Position numbers and translations under genes: made by a program. Shown piece after piece: positions 8,732-17,552 of a stretch of DNA of 64,000 nucleotides. Every line of letters begins with the position of its first letter. Within the stretch, counting starts at the first letter, position 1. The notes under the pieces are model-generated. The model searched no databases. It was not told the origin of the DNA and worked only from the letters and a program-made list of their open reading frames with translations. The stretch covers positions 682,001-746,000 of the forward strand of contig NZMW01000001.1 of assembly GCA_002694685.1 (NCBI GenBank). The letters are read 5' to 3'. The DNA comes from Balneola sp. (lineage in GTDB: Bacteria; Bacteroidota; Rhodothermia; Balneolales; Balneolaceae).

Positions 8732-9694
8732 ATGAATCTGATCAAAACATCCACCTTTTTATCTTTGATATTTTTTGCACTCTCTTCACTATTAATCTCA
8801 ACATCAGCCTTAGCTCAGGACGGGACCATCTACCCGCTTGAAACACCTGATGAACCGAATGCCATTCTCCTTAAAACTGGCGGTGTAGAGAACCAACCCG
8901 CACCAGAAAGTTGGTTCCGACAGTGGGGAGATCCTATGGCACGAAATATTTCAACAGCAACGCTTACCCCCTTTCTTCCCGATCCTGATAAAGCAAATGG
9001 TACAGCTGTAATTGTTGCTCCAGGTGGTGGTTTCATGTGGTTATCGATGGGGAATGAAGGTTGGGAAGTTGCCGAGGCCCTTGCAGAACAGGGAATTGCG
9101 GCCTTTGTGCTTAAATATCGACTCCGCCCCACTGTAGAATCTCTTGATGAATTTGCTTCCTGGATGAATGGTCCACGCCCTGCTCCTTCAGAAGCTTCTG
9201 AAGAAACTGAAAATACTGAAGAGGAACTGCCCAGCCGCCCACAATGGGATTTATCTAATCAATTAGAAGATGCTGAAGCAGCCTATGCCATGATTGTGGA
9301 TCGCGCCGATGAATGGGGTGTAGATACTGACCGAATTGGTATGATTGGCTTTTCGGCGGGAGCTGGCCTAACGATGCATTCAACGCTTAATTCCAAGTCC
9401 ATGAAACTTGCTTTTATTGGTCCGATTTATGGTGGCATGGGTCCGGTTGAAGTGCCAAAAAATGCGCCACCCATGTTCAACGTAATTGCTACCGACGACT
9501 TTCTTTATAACGGGCAAAACGGCGTGATTGAATCCTGGTATAATGCGGGCGTACCGGTTGAATTTCATCTTTATCAGAATGGTGGTCACGGTTTTGGTCT
9601 CGGTAATCCAGATCGCACAAGCAATCGTTGGTTTGATGCTTTTATCTACTGGCTGGATGTGAATGATTTTCTCGCTTATAATTCGGGAAATTAA
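8732..9694 (+). CDS. Secreted alpha/beta-hydrolase (esterase, BD-FAE/acetyl-xylan-esterase-like)
   Basis: An exported hydrolase of about 320 residues. The ATG at 8732 is chosen over 8717 because GGAG lies 5 nt upstream of it and because it starts directly with the signal peptide MNLIKTSTFLSLIFFALSSL. The mature part has an oxyanion-type loop VIVAPGGGFMW, nucleophile elbow GMIGFSAGAG with Ser at bases 9353-9355, an Asp in VIATDDFLY, and the His in YQNGGHGFGLG. This order fits small carbohydrate esterases and BD-FAE-type hydrolases. An acidic insert (EASEETENTEEELPS) precedes the nucleophile. The carbohydrate link is supported only loosely by the beta-helix protein two genes upstream. Confidence 0.8.
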   Translation: MNLIKTSTFLSLIFFALSSLLISTSALAQDGTIYPLETPDEPNAILLKTGGVENQPAPESWFRQWGDPMARNISTATLTPFLPDPDKANGTAVIVAPGGGFMWLSMGNEGWEVAEALAEQGIAAFVLKYRLRPTVESLDEFASWMNGPRPAPSEASEETENTEEELPSRPQWDLSNQLEDAEAAYAMIVDRADEWGVDTDRIGMIGFSAGAGLTMHSTLNSKSMKLAFIGPIYGGMGPVEVPKNAPPMFNVIATDDFLYNGQNGVIESWYNAGVPVEFHLYQNGGHGFGLGNPDRTSNRWFDAFIYWLDVNDFLAYNSGN

Positions 9695-9708
9695 AATCGG
9701 TTTGATGT

Positions 9709-9729
9709 AAAAGCTTTTGTAGCTTTTTT
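9709..9729 (+). terminator. Weak terminator-like hairpin after the esterase gene
   Basis: AAAAGC (9709-9714) and GCTTTT (9722-9727) form a 6-bp stem running into a T-rich end. The A+T-rich stem makes this a weak call. Confidence 0.3.
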
Positions 9730-9839
9730 AAACTCCTCAATGGTTATTAGCTTGTATCCAGAGACAATAAGTTTTGGTTTTAGATTTAAAAGTCTGGACT
9801 CAACTTCCTCTTGATTGCTTGTAGCTTAATTCTATATCT

Positions 9840-10169
9840 ATGAGATCTTCACTGATATTGTCAGTTTTATGTTTAGCGGCCTCTTTTCTATTCCTCCTAT
9901 CGGGTTGTAAAACCCCCGCTGATACTACAGATAAGCAAAAGTTATACTCCGTTGATAATCTAAGCTGTAAGAAAGGTTTTGATAGAGGTCAACAACCTAT
10001 ATTCGTAGTTAATGGTAGAATCGTGACTTTACAATTCGTCGAAGAAAAGCTATATCCCGAAAATGTTAAGACCATCGAAGTAGAAAGATGTAATCAAGAG
10101 TTGCTTAGAGAATGGGGACCGGGTGCTTCTGTTGGCGTTGCATTTGTAGAAACTATAGAGAAGTTTTGA
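9840..10169 (+). CDS. Small lipoprotein resembling a TonB-receptor plug fragment
   Basis: A 109-residue protein with a hydrophobic start and lipobox LLSGC (Cys at residue 23), so probably an outer-membrane or periplasmic lipoprotein. The mature part reads PIFVVNGRIV, PENVKTIEVER and LREWGPGASVGVAFVET. This is the order and spacing of the plug-domain core of SusC-type TonB-dependent receptors (PLYVVDG...DIESIEVLK...YG.RGANGVI.I.T). There is no barrel, so it is a free-standing plug-like module. Three cysteines besides the lipobox (in DNLSCKK and VERCNQ, plus the lipobox Cys itself) make disulfide formation possible. Function unknown. Confidence 0.65.
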   Translation: MRSSLILSVLCLAASFLFLLSGCKTPADTTDKQKLYSVDNLSCKKGFDRGQQPIFVVNGRIVTLQFVEEKLYPENVKTIEVERCNQELLREWGPGASVGVAFVETIEKF

Positions 10170-10277
10170 GAACCCACCTACCTCATCGGTTCTATCAGTT
10201 TTAAGTATAAAAATTCAGCCTATAAAAGTCTGAAGCTTTGGTTAGATTTGGACCGAGTTAATTAATCAACATCAGCC

Positions 10278-11636
10278 ATGTCTAAAAACAGCGACACTCT
10301 TACTTCCCTTAAAAATTCTGATGCCCAGAAAGTTAAACTGGCTATTACAGATATAGATGGAATTCTCCGTGGTAAGCTGATCTCTAAAGATAAATTTCTA
10401 AAAGCTACAGAGGACAAACTCGGATTCTGTAATGTGGTTTTTGGTTGGGACATGAATGATGCGGTGTACGACAACTCAGAAGTCACCGGCTGGCACACCG
10501 GCTTCCCCGACTCCATGGCAACCATTGATTTAAGCTCACAACGGCATATTCCCTGGAATAACGATCTTCCATTTTTTCTGGGTGATTTCTCGGAATCAGA
10601 TGACTTAAAGGAAGTCTGCCCACGAAGCCTTTTGAGAAGAATTACTTCTCAAGCAGAAGACATGGGATTCAAACCCAAATTCTCTAACGAATTTGAGTGG
10701 TTCAATTTCAAAGAAACACCCCAATCATTGAAAGAGAAAGGCGGAGTTAATCCCACTCCCCTGACTCCCGGCATGTTTGGGTATTCTATATTGAGGTCAT
10801 CTCAGCATCACGAATACTTTGATGAGCTTTTTGATCTGCTCACACAATTTGGCGTCCATATTGAGGGGCTACATACTGAAACCGGAGATGGAGTTTACGA
10901 AGCCTGCATTGCCTATACGGATATCATGGATGCCGCAGATCAGGCAGTGCTTTTTAAATCAGGCGTTAAAGAAATTGCGTACAGGCATGAAATTATTGCC
11001 AGCTTCATGGCAAAATGGAATACCAACCTTCCGGGCTGCAGTGGACATATTCACCAGAGTCTTTGGGATAAAAAGTCAGAAAAGAATCTATTTTATGGTG
11101 AGCAGGGAAATCATAAAATGAGTGAACTGTTAGAACATTACATCGCCGGTCAGCTTCACTGCCTTCCGCATATCCTTCCGATGTATGCACCAACCGTAAA
11201 TAGTTATAAACGATTGGTAGAAGGTTCCTGGGCGGCAACCTCAGCGAGCTGGGGCGTCGAAAACCGGACTACAGCTCTTCGTGTTATCAATCATGCAGAG
11301 GATTCCATGAGGCTGGAAACACGAGTACCCGGTGCTGATGCGAATCCATATCTATCAATGGCGGCAAGTTTGGCTTCTGGGTTGTACGGAATCAAACATA
11401 AGCTTTCGCTGGATATCGAGCCGACTCAGGGCAATGAATACGAGAATCAATCAACCCGAAAACTTCCGAAAACACTGGCCGATGCAACTCAACAAATGAA
11501 AGCTTCTGATCTATCAAAAGAGTTATTCGGAGAGGGATTCACAGATCATTTTATAAAGACAAGAGAGTGGGAATGGAGACAGTTCGCCCAAAAAGTGACG
11601 GACTGGGAATTAAAACGCTACTTTGAAATCATCTAA
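10278..11636 (+). CDS. Glutamine-synthetase-family ligase
   Basis: A 452-residue member of the GSI fold, which couples ATP to gamma-glutamyl amide formation. Visible marks: the N-terminal beta-Grasp start VKLAITDIDGILRGKLI, the ATP-site motif GCSGHIHQSLWD near residue 253, WAATSASWGVENRTTALRV near 315, and ETRVPGADANPYLSMAAS near 350. The opening LAITDIDGILRGK resembles gamma-glutamylpolyamine synthetases and GlnT-like paralogues more than housekeeping GlnA; the genuine acceptor amine is unknown. It is the first gene of a three-gene operon (12 nt to the next) with a kinase-like and a HAD-like protein, which argues for a catabolic or modification role rather than bulk ammonia assimilation. Confidence 0.82.
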   Translation: MSKNSDTLTSLKNSDAQKVKLAITDIDGILRGKLISKDKFLKATEDKLGFCNVVFGWDMNDAVYDNSEVTGWHTGFPDSMATIDLSSQRHIPWNNDLPFFLGDFSESDDLKEVCPRSLLRRITSQAEDMGFKPKFSNEFEWFNFKETPQSLKEKGGVNPTPLTPGMFGYSILRSSQHHEYFDELFDLLTQFGVHIEGLHTETGDGVYEACIAYTDIMDAADQAVLFKSGVKEIAYRHEIIASFMAKWNTNLPGCSGHIHQSLWDKKSEKNLFYGEQGNHKMSELLEHYIAGQLHCLPHILPMYAPTVNSYKRLVEGSWAATSASWGVENRTTALRVINHAEDSMRLETRVPGADANPYLSMAASLASGLYGIKHKLSLDIEPTQGNEYENQSTRKLPKTLADATQQMKASDLSKELFGEGFTDHFIKTREWEWRQFAQKVTDWELKRYFEII

Positions 11637-11648
11637 CTAAACAACTGT

Positions 11649-12692
11649 ATGTCTTTTATTAATTTTAATGAGATTGTGAAGGAAGCCTGGAGCGCTTACG
11701 ATCCCACAAGGACTATTCTAACCATTACCGATATCAGTGCTAAAGTTTCAACCAACCACGTGTATCGGGTTACTTTTAAAGATGGAAACTTCATAATTGC
11801 CAAGCTCTCCTATTTTGGGAAATTTGAGCATTTTGTGGAAGATCATTCCATCATTAACTCATTATCTAATAACCTTCAGGATCCATTTGAGAACTTTTTG
11901 GCTCGTTCACTGATCAAGGAGAATTCTTTGTTTGTGCATCGTCATCAGGATGAAGTTATTGATGCATGGGTGGTTTTCTATCGCCCGGTTAAAATCAAAA
12001 GAAAGCTTCCCAAGCGGATTGATGAAACTCAGATTAATAAGCTTGCAAAGCAATTTGCGAAGTTTCATAAGTCGTGCCACACCATCCGAAATACCCTCCC
12101 ACCTTCTTCTAAAACACTCGAAGTTGATGTAAAGCATTTACTGGATATTTTAGATAGTGATTACGGAAAGCACGAATACCGAATGCACCACGATCAGATT
12201 CGCAAACACTGTGATTTATTCCTTGAGAATGTGGCTAAGCTGGATGCAAATGATCTCGATACGATCCCCGTTTTTGTGGACTGGAATATTGGCAACTTCT
12301 CTGTGACGCCTGATTTCAAACTCTTTTCCCGGTGGGATTATGATTGGTTCCGCATCAGCTCCCGCATGATTGACTTCTACTTCTTTGCCCGCATCTCATC
12401 TAATGTGGGAGATAAAACTGTGTTCAGCTACGATATTGATCCAATGATGGAGGAGCGATTTATCCTCTTCTTAAAAGCTTATCACAAAGAATTTCCGCTT
12501 ACAAAAACAGAGCTTCTTTTCCTTAAAGAAGCTTATCGATTCTTTATTCTGAATTATGTTGTTAAATATGGGAAGTATTTTTTCCATGAAATCTTTGCTA
12601 CCAAATTGCAGCAGGAAGCTTACCAAAGATACCTGCCTCAGCTTGATGAAAAATTTGATCCCGAACCTTTACTAAAAGCCCTGGACCTCTAG
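11649..12692 (+). CDS. APH-fold phosphotransferase, atypical catalytic loop
   Basis: A 347-residue protein of the aminoglycoside-phosphotransferase/choline-kinase fold. The N-lobe is seen in VYRVTFKDGNFIIAKLSYFG, with a Lys for ATP. The catalytic loop reads VFVDWNIGNFSV, so the usual His of HGDxxxxN is Val-Asp here; the Asp and Asn are retained. The metal-binding motif follows as SRWDYDWFRI. The substrate is probably a small hydroxylated or amino metabolite. It sits 12 nt after the glutamine-synthetase-like gene and 1 nt before the HAD-like gene, so the three are almost surely co-translated. Confidence 0.75.
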   Translation: MSFINFNEIVKEAWSAYDPTRTILTITDISAKVSTNHVYRVTFKDGNFIIAKLSYFGKFEHFVEDHSIINSLSNNLQDPFENFLARSLIKENSLFVHRHQDEVIDAWVVFYRPVKIKRKLPKRIDETQINKLAKQFAKFHKSCHTIRNTLPPSSKTLEVDVKHLLDILDSDYGKHEYRMHHDQIRKHCDLFLENVAKLDANDLDTIPVFVDWNIGNFSVTPDFKLFSRWDYDWFRISSRMIDFYFFARISSNVGDKTVFSYDIDPMMEERFILFLKAYHKEFPLTKTELLFLKEAYRFFILNYVVKYGKYFFHEIFATKLQQEAYQRYLPQLDEKFDPEPLLKALDL

Positions 12693-12693
12693 T

Positions 12694-13548
12694 ATGAATA
12701 TGAGAGTACCTTCATTCCGATCTATCGTTAAAAACTACAAAGCCGTATTCCTTGATTCTTATGGTGTGCTTAAAAACCATAAAGGACTTATTGACGGTGT
12801 TGCCGAGACTATTGCTTATTTAAGGGAGGAAGGCATCACCTTTCGGGTACTTACCAACGATGCCTCCAGAAGCCAACATCAGCAGTCTGTTGTATTTGAT
12901 CAGCTGGGTTTAAAAGATTTAAATGAGGATGAAATCATTACCTCGGGGATGCTGGCTAAGCAATTCCTTCAGCATAAAATAAAGGATGGCAAAATTGCCT
13001 ACCTCGGCACGGAAAATTCTGCGGAATATATCCTACAGTCCGGTTTGAAGCATATCGCTGTGCGGGATATCGACCTGGATGATCTGGATGATATTTCGGC
13101 CTTCGTGTTTTTAGATGATGAGGGCTTTGACTGGAACACCGATATCGATACCACCGTTAATTTCCTCCGTAAAAAGACCGTTCCCGTTATAGTAGCTAAC
13201 TCAGACAAATACTATCCGGTTTCTAAGAATGACGTTTCCGTTGCAACTGGTGGAATCGCGAAACTTTGTGAAAGCATGCTGAATAAAAAATTCATCCACT
13301 TCGGTAAGCCTGATACCCAAATGTTTACCTATGCTTTTGAGCACTTGAACAGCTCAGGTACTATTTACGGGAAAGAAGAAATCCTGATGGTTGGCGATAC
13401 CTTAAGCACCGATATTTTAGGCGGCAACAAGTTTGGCCTGAAAACCATGCTGGTTCTTTCCGGAAACACCCGGGGTGAAAATGCCGACTTATGGATTAAC
13501 TCCTCCGGCATCATCCCCGATTACATCTGTGACTCTATATTGGGATAA
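12694..13548 (+). CDS. HAD-IIA (NagD-like) hydrolase family protein
   Basis: A 284-residue protein with a class IIA HAD layout: motif I AVFLDSYGVLKN with nucleophile D21, motif II VLTNDAS near residue 57, the C2 cap in the middle, and motif IV LMVGDTLSTDILGGNKFG near residue 230. The second Asp of the DxD motif, the general acid of phosphatases, is Tyr (D-S-Y23). Similar replacements (DxWGV or DxYGV) occur in some HAD-IIA proteins of unknown function, so phosphatase activity cannot be assumed. The start is 1 nt after the kinase stop. It converges on purB with a 14-nt gap and no evident terminator. Confidence 0.78.
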   Translation: MNMRVPSFRSIVKNYKAVFLDSYGVLKNHKGLIDGVAETIAYLREEGITFRVLTNDASRSQHQQSVVFDQLGLKDLNEDEIITSGMLAKQFLQHKIKDGKIAYLGTENSAEYILQSGLKHIAVRDIDLDDLDDISAFVFLDDEGFDWNTDIDTTVNFLRKKTVPVIVANSDKYYPVSKNDVSVATGGIAKLCESMLNKKFIHFGKPDTQMFTYAFEHLNSSGTIYGKEEILMVGDTLSTDILGGNKFGLKTMLVLSGNTRGENADLWINSSGIIPDYICDSILG

Positions 13549-13562
13549 GTCACAGCTTTGAT

Positions 13563-14858
13563 TTACTTCAGTCCCACCCTCTCAAAAATGGTATCCACAT
13601 TTCGGGTGTGATGATCTAAGTCAAAGGCGTCATCAATTTCTTCCTGAGTTAAAGTCTCAGTGATACTTTCATCCGCTTCAACAATCGGTTTGAAGAGCTC
13701 TTGCTCTTCCCAGGACTTCATCGCCAGAGGCTGAACCGTATCGTAGGCTTGCTCACGTGGCATTCCCTTATCAATGAGTTTATGAAGGAGGCGTTGTGAG
13801 AATACCAGTCCTTGTGTTTTCCAGATGTTGGATTCCATATTGTCTTCAAAGACAACCAGATTTTCAATCACTCCGGCAAAGCGGTTCAGCATATAATCCA
13901 GCAGCGTTGTAGCATCAGGCAGGATAATTCGTTCAGCAGAAGAGTGAGAAATGTCGCGTTCATGCCAAAGAGGGATGTTTTCGTAAGCCGTCACCATATA
14001 TCCGCGAAGCACTCTTGCACATCCTGAGATATTCTCGGAACTGATTGGATTTCGTTTATGCGGCATGGAGGACGATCCCTTCTGCCCTTTTCTAAATGCT
14101 TCTTCGGCTTCCCGAAGCTCGCTTCTTTGAAGGTGACGAACTTCCACTGCCATTTTCTCCATCGTAGAACCAATCAGTGCCAATGTAGACAAATAGTATG
14201 CGTGGCGATCCCGCTGTAGTGTTTGGGTTGAAATGGGAGCCGGTTCAAGCCCTAATTTCTCACACGTAAAATGTTCAACTTCCGGGGGGATATTGGCAAA
14301 GGTTCCAACTGATCCTGAGAGCTTTCCAAACTCAACATCTGCAGCTGCTCTTTTAAATCGTTCAAGATTTCGACTCATCTCCGCATACCAAAGCGCACAT
14401 TTGAGACCAAAAGTAGTTGGCTCGGCGTGAATACCATGAGTTCGCCCCATCATTACGGTGTACTTGTGTGCTTTAGCTTTTTCAGCCAATACATCAACAA
14501 TACGCTCCAGGCCTTCCAGTAGAATGACATTGGCTTTCTTGAGGCGAACACCCCATGCGGTATCAACTACATCAGTTGAGGTTAACCCGTAGTGAACCCA
14601 TTTCTTTTCGTCTCCCAATGTCTCGGAAACGGCTCGTGTAAAAGCTACTACATCATGCCGGGTTTTGGCTTCAATTTCTTTAATACGGTCTACATCAAAG
14701 CTGGCATTCTCGTAGAGTTTGTCAACATCCTCCATGGGGATTTTTCCGAGCTTGGCCCATGCCCAACAGGCTGCTAATTCAACCTCCAGCCAGGCTTGAA
14801 ATTGTTGTTCGTCCGTCCAGAGATCTGACATTTCTTTGCGGGAATAACGAGCGATCAT
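13563..14858 (-). CDS. purB: Adenylosuccinate lyase
   Basis: A 431-residue fumarase/aspartase-superfamily enzyme that cleaves SAICAR and adenylosuccinate in purine synthesis. The superfamily signature [17 protein letters not shown] is at residues 261-277, preceded by catalytic-region motifs [16 protein letters not shown] near 110 and TSTDVVDTA near 83. It begins [14 protein letters not shown], the usual PurB start, and the length is normal. It is divergent from amt across a 299-bp region and convergent with the HAD gene. Confidence 0.95.
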   Translation of the reverse strand: MIARYSRKEMSDLWTDEQQFQAWLEVELAACWAWAKLGKIPMEDVDKLYENASFDVDRIKEIEAKTRHDVVAFTRAVSETLGDEKKWVHYGLTSTDVVDTAWGVRLKKANVILLEGLERIVDVLAEKAKAHKYTVMMGRTHGIHAEPTTFGLKCALWYAEMSRNLERFKRAAADVEFGKLSGSVGTFANIPPEVEHFTCEKLGLEPAPISTQTLQRDRHAYYLSTLALIGSTMEKMAVEVRHLQRSELREAEEAFRKGQKGSSSMPHKRNPISSENISGCARVLRGYMVTAYENIPLWHERDISHSSAERIILPDATTLLDYMLNRFAGVIENLVVFEDNMESNIWKTQGLVFSQRLLHKLIDKGMPREQAYDTVQPLAMKSWEEQELFKPIVEADESITETLTQEEIDDAFDLDHHTRNVDTIFERVGLK

Positions 14859-15016
14859 GCGATAGTTTTTTTGAAATTAAAATTGGTTTGATAAGATAAT
14901 GCTTTTCTATTTCAGGTTTTTGACTGATTCTGCCTAAAAAAGTGAAAGGGCTTTTCTGAAAGCTCAGAATAGATGGAATCGCTTCCAAAATTAAATTTAT
15001 AAAGTACTGCGCTAAA

Positions 15017-15047
15017 GTTATTTAAGTAATGATATTTGTTATTTAAG
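15017..15047. promoter_or_regulatory. Paired 10-bp direct repeat upstream of amt
   Basis: GTTATTTAAG occurs at 15017-15026 and again at 15038-15047, 21 bp apart start to start, i.e. two helical turns on the same DNA face. The second copy overlaps the spacer of the amt promoter candidate. This suggests an activator or repressor site, possibly nitrogen-responsive, shared by the divergent purB and amt genes. The rest of 14859-15157 shows no gene. Confidence 0.45.
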
Positions 15048-15065
15048 ATTAAAAAATTATGTTTG
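15035..15065 (+). promoter_or_regulatory. Bacteroidetes-type promoter for amt
   Basis: TTTG at 15035-15038, exactly 19 bases, then TATGTTTG at 15058-15065: a full match to TTTG-N19-TAnnTTTG. The predicted transcript would start near 15072 and leave a leader of about 85 nt before the amt start codon. Confidence 0.6.
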
Positions 15066-15157
15066 ATTATTAGTTTTGCCTAATTATTTTAAACCAAGCT
15101 TTAGATGAAACTTTTAAGCTTGCACACTCACTCAACATTAATTTAAAGACTTATAAC

Positions 15158-16579
15158 ATGAAGTTACGATACGGAATAATACTAACCACTCTATTTTTGC
15201 TTTTTGCAGATCCCGCTATTGCTCTGGCGGATGGTGCTAATGCAGCCAAAGAATCGGTAGAGGTTACAGAGGAAACTTTCCAGGCTTATGGAAATGAATA
15301 CTCAACTATAGAAGAGTTCAAAGCTTCTACGGATTATATCAAATTCATGGTTGATAACCTTTGGATTCTAATTGCTGCTTTTATGGTATTGATGATGCAT
15401 CTAGGCTTTGCCACGGTAGAAAGTGGACTTACTCAAGCTAAGAATGCGGTAAACGTCATCTACAAAAACGTCTTCATCCTCACCATTGGAATCATCCTTT
15501 ATGCTTTTATTGGATTTCAAATTATGTACCCGGGTGACTTTAACGGCTTCTTCGGTTTTGGAGGCTTTGGCATTGGATTTGACGCTTCAGATCCAATTGG
15601 AATGCTTACCCCTGCTTACGGTTTGGACATGACCATATGGACAGATTTTATTTTCCAGGCCATGTTTGCGGCTACTGCAGCTACTATTGTTTCAGGTTGT
15701 GTAACGGGTAGAATTAAACTTCCTTCTTTCATGCTTTTCGGTGTTCTCCTTATAGGTATCAGTTATCCTATTACAGGAAGCTGGCACTGGGGTGGTGGCT
15801 GGTTATCAGAAATGGGATTCTATGATTTTGCCGGTTCAACGCTCGTTCATGCAGTAGGTGGATTTGCTGGACTCGCTTGTGTCCTTCTTTTAGGTTCACG
15901 TACAGGTAAATACAAAGATGGGAAAGTACATGGCATTCCTGCTCATAACATTCCATTAGCTACTATTGGTGTATTTTTACTTTTCCTTGGATGGTTTGGA
16001 TTTAATGGCGGGTCTGTTTTAAGCGCCGATCCCGAAACTGTCTCATACGTATTTGTGACAACCGCTTTAGCTGCCTGTGCCGGTGCACTTGCCTCCATGG
16101 TTACCACACAAGTTGTAATGAAATCATTAGATGCGCCGATGGCTCTGAATGGTATCCTTGCCGGACTTGTAGGTATTACTGCTGGAGCTGATGTAGTATC
16201 TCTGACGGATGCTGTACTAATCGGATCTATCGCCGGAGTACTTGTTGTTCTAGCCATCCTGATGTTTGATAAGCTTAGAATTGATGACCCGGTGGGTGCT
16301 ATTTCCGTTCACGGAGTATGTGGTGTCTGGGGAACATTAGCCGTTGGAATTTTCTCCTCTGACTATAGTTTCCTTACCCAACTTATCGGTACTGCATCTA
16401 TCGCCGCATTTACATTCGTTTTCTCTCTGATTGTATTTGGCATTATTAAAGCAACCATAGGTGTCAGAGTTTCTAAAGAAGTCGAATCTGACGGGCTAGA
16501 TATATCAGAACATAAAAACCATGCCTATCCTGATTTCTCACCTATTAAGACTTCTGAGTTAGGCGCATTTGCCGACTAA
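15158..16579 (+). CDS. amt: Ammonium transporter
   Basis: A 473-residue Amt/MEP/Rh channel of the inner membrane. An N-terminal signal-like segment (residues 1-24) is followed by about 11 membrane helices. The conserved twin pore histidines are visible in STLVHAVGGFAGL (about residue 230) and AISVHGVCGVWGTL (about 385), together with GSWHWGGGWL and the cytosolic end SKEVESDGLDISEH, close to the family signature. A long insert (about 40-70) precedes the first core helix. No glnK was seen beside it; the porin-like gene downstream is its usual companion in Bacteroidota. Upstream lie a consensus promoter and a paired repeat. Confidence 0.95.
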   Translation: MKLRYGIILTTLFLLFADPAIALADGANAAKESVEVTEETFQAYGNEYSTIEEFKASTDYIKFMVDNLWILIAAFMVLMMHLGFATVESGLTQAKNAVNVIYKNVFILTIGIILYAFIGFQIMYPGDFNGFFGFGGFGIGFDASDPIGMLTPAYGLDMTIWTDFIFQAMFAATAATIVSGCVTGRIKLPSFMLFGVLLIGISYPITGSWHWGGGWLSEMGFYDFAGSTLVHAVGGFAGLACVLLLGSRTGKYKDGKVHGIPAHNIPLATIGVFLLFLGWFGFNGGSVLSADPETVSYVFVTTALAACAGALASMVTTQVVMKSLDAPMALNGILAGLVGITAGADVVSLTDAVLIGSIAGVLVVLAILMFDKLRIDDPVGAISVHGVCGVWGTLAVGIFSSDYSFLTQLIGTASIAAFTFVFSLIVFGIIKATIGVRVSKEVESDGLDISEHKNHAYPDFSPIKTSELGAFAD

Positions 16580-16600
16580 GTCACAACATCAACTCTATTT

Positions 16601-16646
16601 GATTCTGCCTTACCTGGACTTATAGCATGCCGGGTAAGGAAGAATC
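16601..16646 (+). terminator. Long hairpin between amt and the porin gene
   Basis: GATTCT and CCTTACCTGG (16601-16617) pair with CCGGGTAAGG and AGAATC (16629-16645), with one T-G wobble. No T-tract follows, so it may be a transcript-stabilising or attenuating structure rather than a strong terminator. A second perfect hairpin, CTGAAAAG/CTTTTCAG, lies at 16686-16710. Confidence 0.45.
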
Positions 16647-16804
16647 TAATTTCTAACTCAAAAAATACACCACTATTTATCACCTCTGAAAAGCTTCACT
16701 CACTTTTCAGGTACTAAAACTACATCGTTTTTTCAGGCTCTCACTCAGTTTGAAAAAAATGATTCACTCACACTCACTCATTAACCTTATCGAAGTAAAT
16801 CACT

Positions 16805-17482
16805 ATGAAAACATCAAAAAAAATATCGCATTTGATTAATACCCTTGCTTTGGGTCTGGTCATGACTTTAGCTTTTGGCCTGACAAATTTCAACACAGCA
16901 GAAGCACAGGAGGTCAGCACAGGAGTTGATCTTTACAGCACGTATGTATGGCGTGGAGTTGCTTATTCAGGGCCATCATTACAACCCGCTGTAGAATTCA
17001 GCTCCGGCGGTTTCGCAATCGGAGCTTGGGGATCACAAGGATATGATGGATTCCAGGAAATGGATCTATACGCTGGCTACAGCTTTGACTTCGGACTTAG
17101 CCTCGGTGTTACTGACTACTGGTACCCCGGAGCTGCTGGATCCGGACCTTGGTTGGATGGCGACAGCCATGCCTACGAATTCAATGTTGGCTACGGAATC
17201 GAAGACTTCTCCTTATCTGCTAACTACATATTTGCAGGAAGTGGTTCTGCGGGAGATGACATCTACTTTGAGGCAGGCTATGCATTTAGTAACGCCAGTA
17301 TTTTCTTAGGCGGTGGAGACGGATGGCATAGCTCAGATGGCGAATTCGCTTTGGTCAATCTAGGTGTAAGCACCGGCAAAGACATCGTCATCACCGACAC
17401 TTTTACCATCCCGCTAAGTGGAGCCGTCATCTTTAATCCGGACACCGAGCAGCTCTATATCTTAGCCGGACTTTCGTTCTAA
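16805..17482 (+). CDS. TorF/Gcw_chp family outer-membrane porin-like protein
   Basis: A 225-residue exported beta-barrel-type protein. Signal peptide about residues 1-34 (ends NFNTAEAQ). The mature start VSTGVDLYSTYVWRGVAYS is the hallmark of the Gcw_chp/TIGR02001 family (xxYVWRG). Alternating aromatic strands run to the C-terminus, which ends LYILAGLSF with terminal Phe as expected for barrel assembly. Proteins of this family are repeatedly next to amt in Bacteroidota and Proteobacteria, suggesting passage of ammonium or another small nitrogen source. It is followed by a strong terminator. Confidence 0.82.
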   Translation: MKTSKKISHLINTLALGLVMTLAFGLTNFNTAEAQEVSTGVDLYSTYVWRGVAYSGPSLQPAVEFSSGGFAIGAWGSQGYDGFQEMDLYAGYSFDFGLSLGVTDYWYPGAAGSGPWLDGDSHAYEFNVGYGIEDFSLSANYIFAGSGSAGDDIYFEAGYAFSNASIFLGGGDGWHSSDGEFALVNLGVSTGKDIVITDTFTIPLSGAVIFNPDTEQLYILAGLSF

Positions 17483-17513
17483 CTTCTGACTAAAATATCT
17501 CATAGAGATAATT

Positions 17514-17552
17514 AAAGCCGGGTTGCTGCTATAAGCGCCCGGCTTTCTTTTT
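17514..17552. terminator. Strong bidirectional intrinsic terminator
   Basis: AAAGCCGGG (17514-17522) pairs perfectly with CCCGGCTTT (17538-17546), followed by CTTTTTAT; A-rich sequence precedes it. It separates the convergent porin and M48 protease genes. Confidence 0.85.

Noticed and set aside
10278-11636. Calling the ligase housekeeping GlnA
   Set aside because: Its N-terminus and operon partners differ from typical glutamine synthetase, and amt is in a separate transcription unit.
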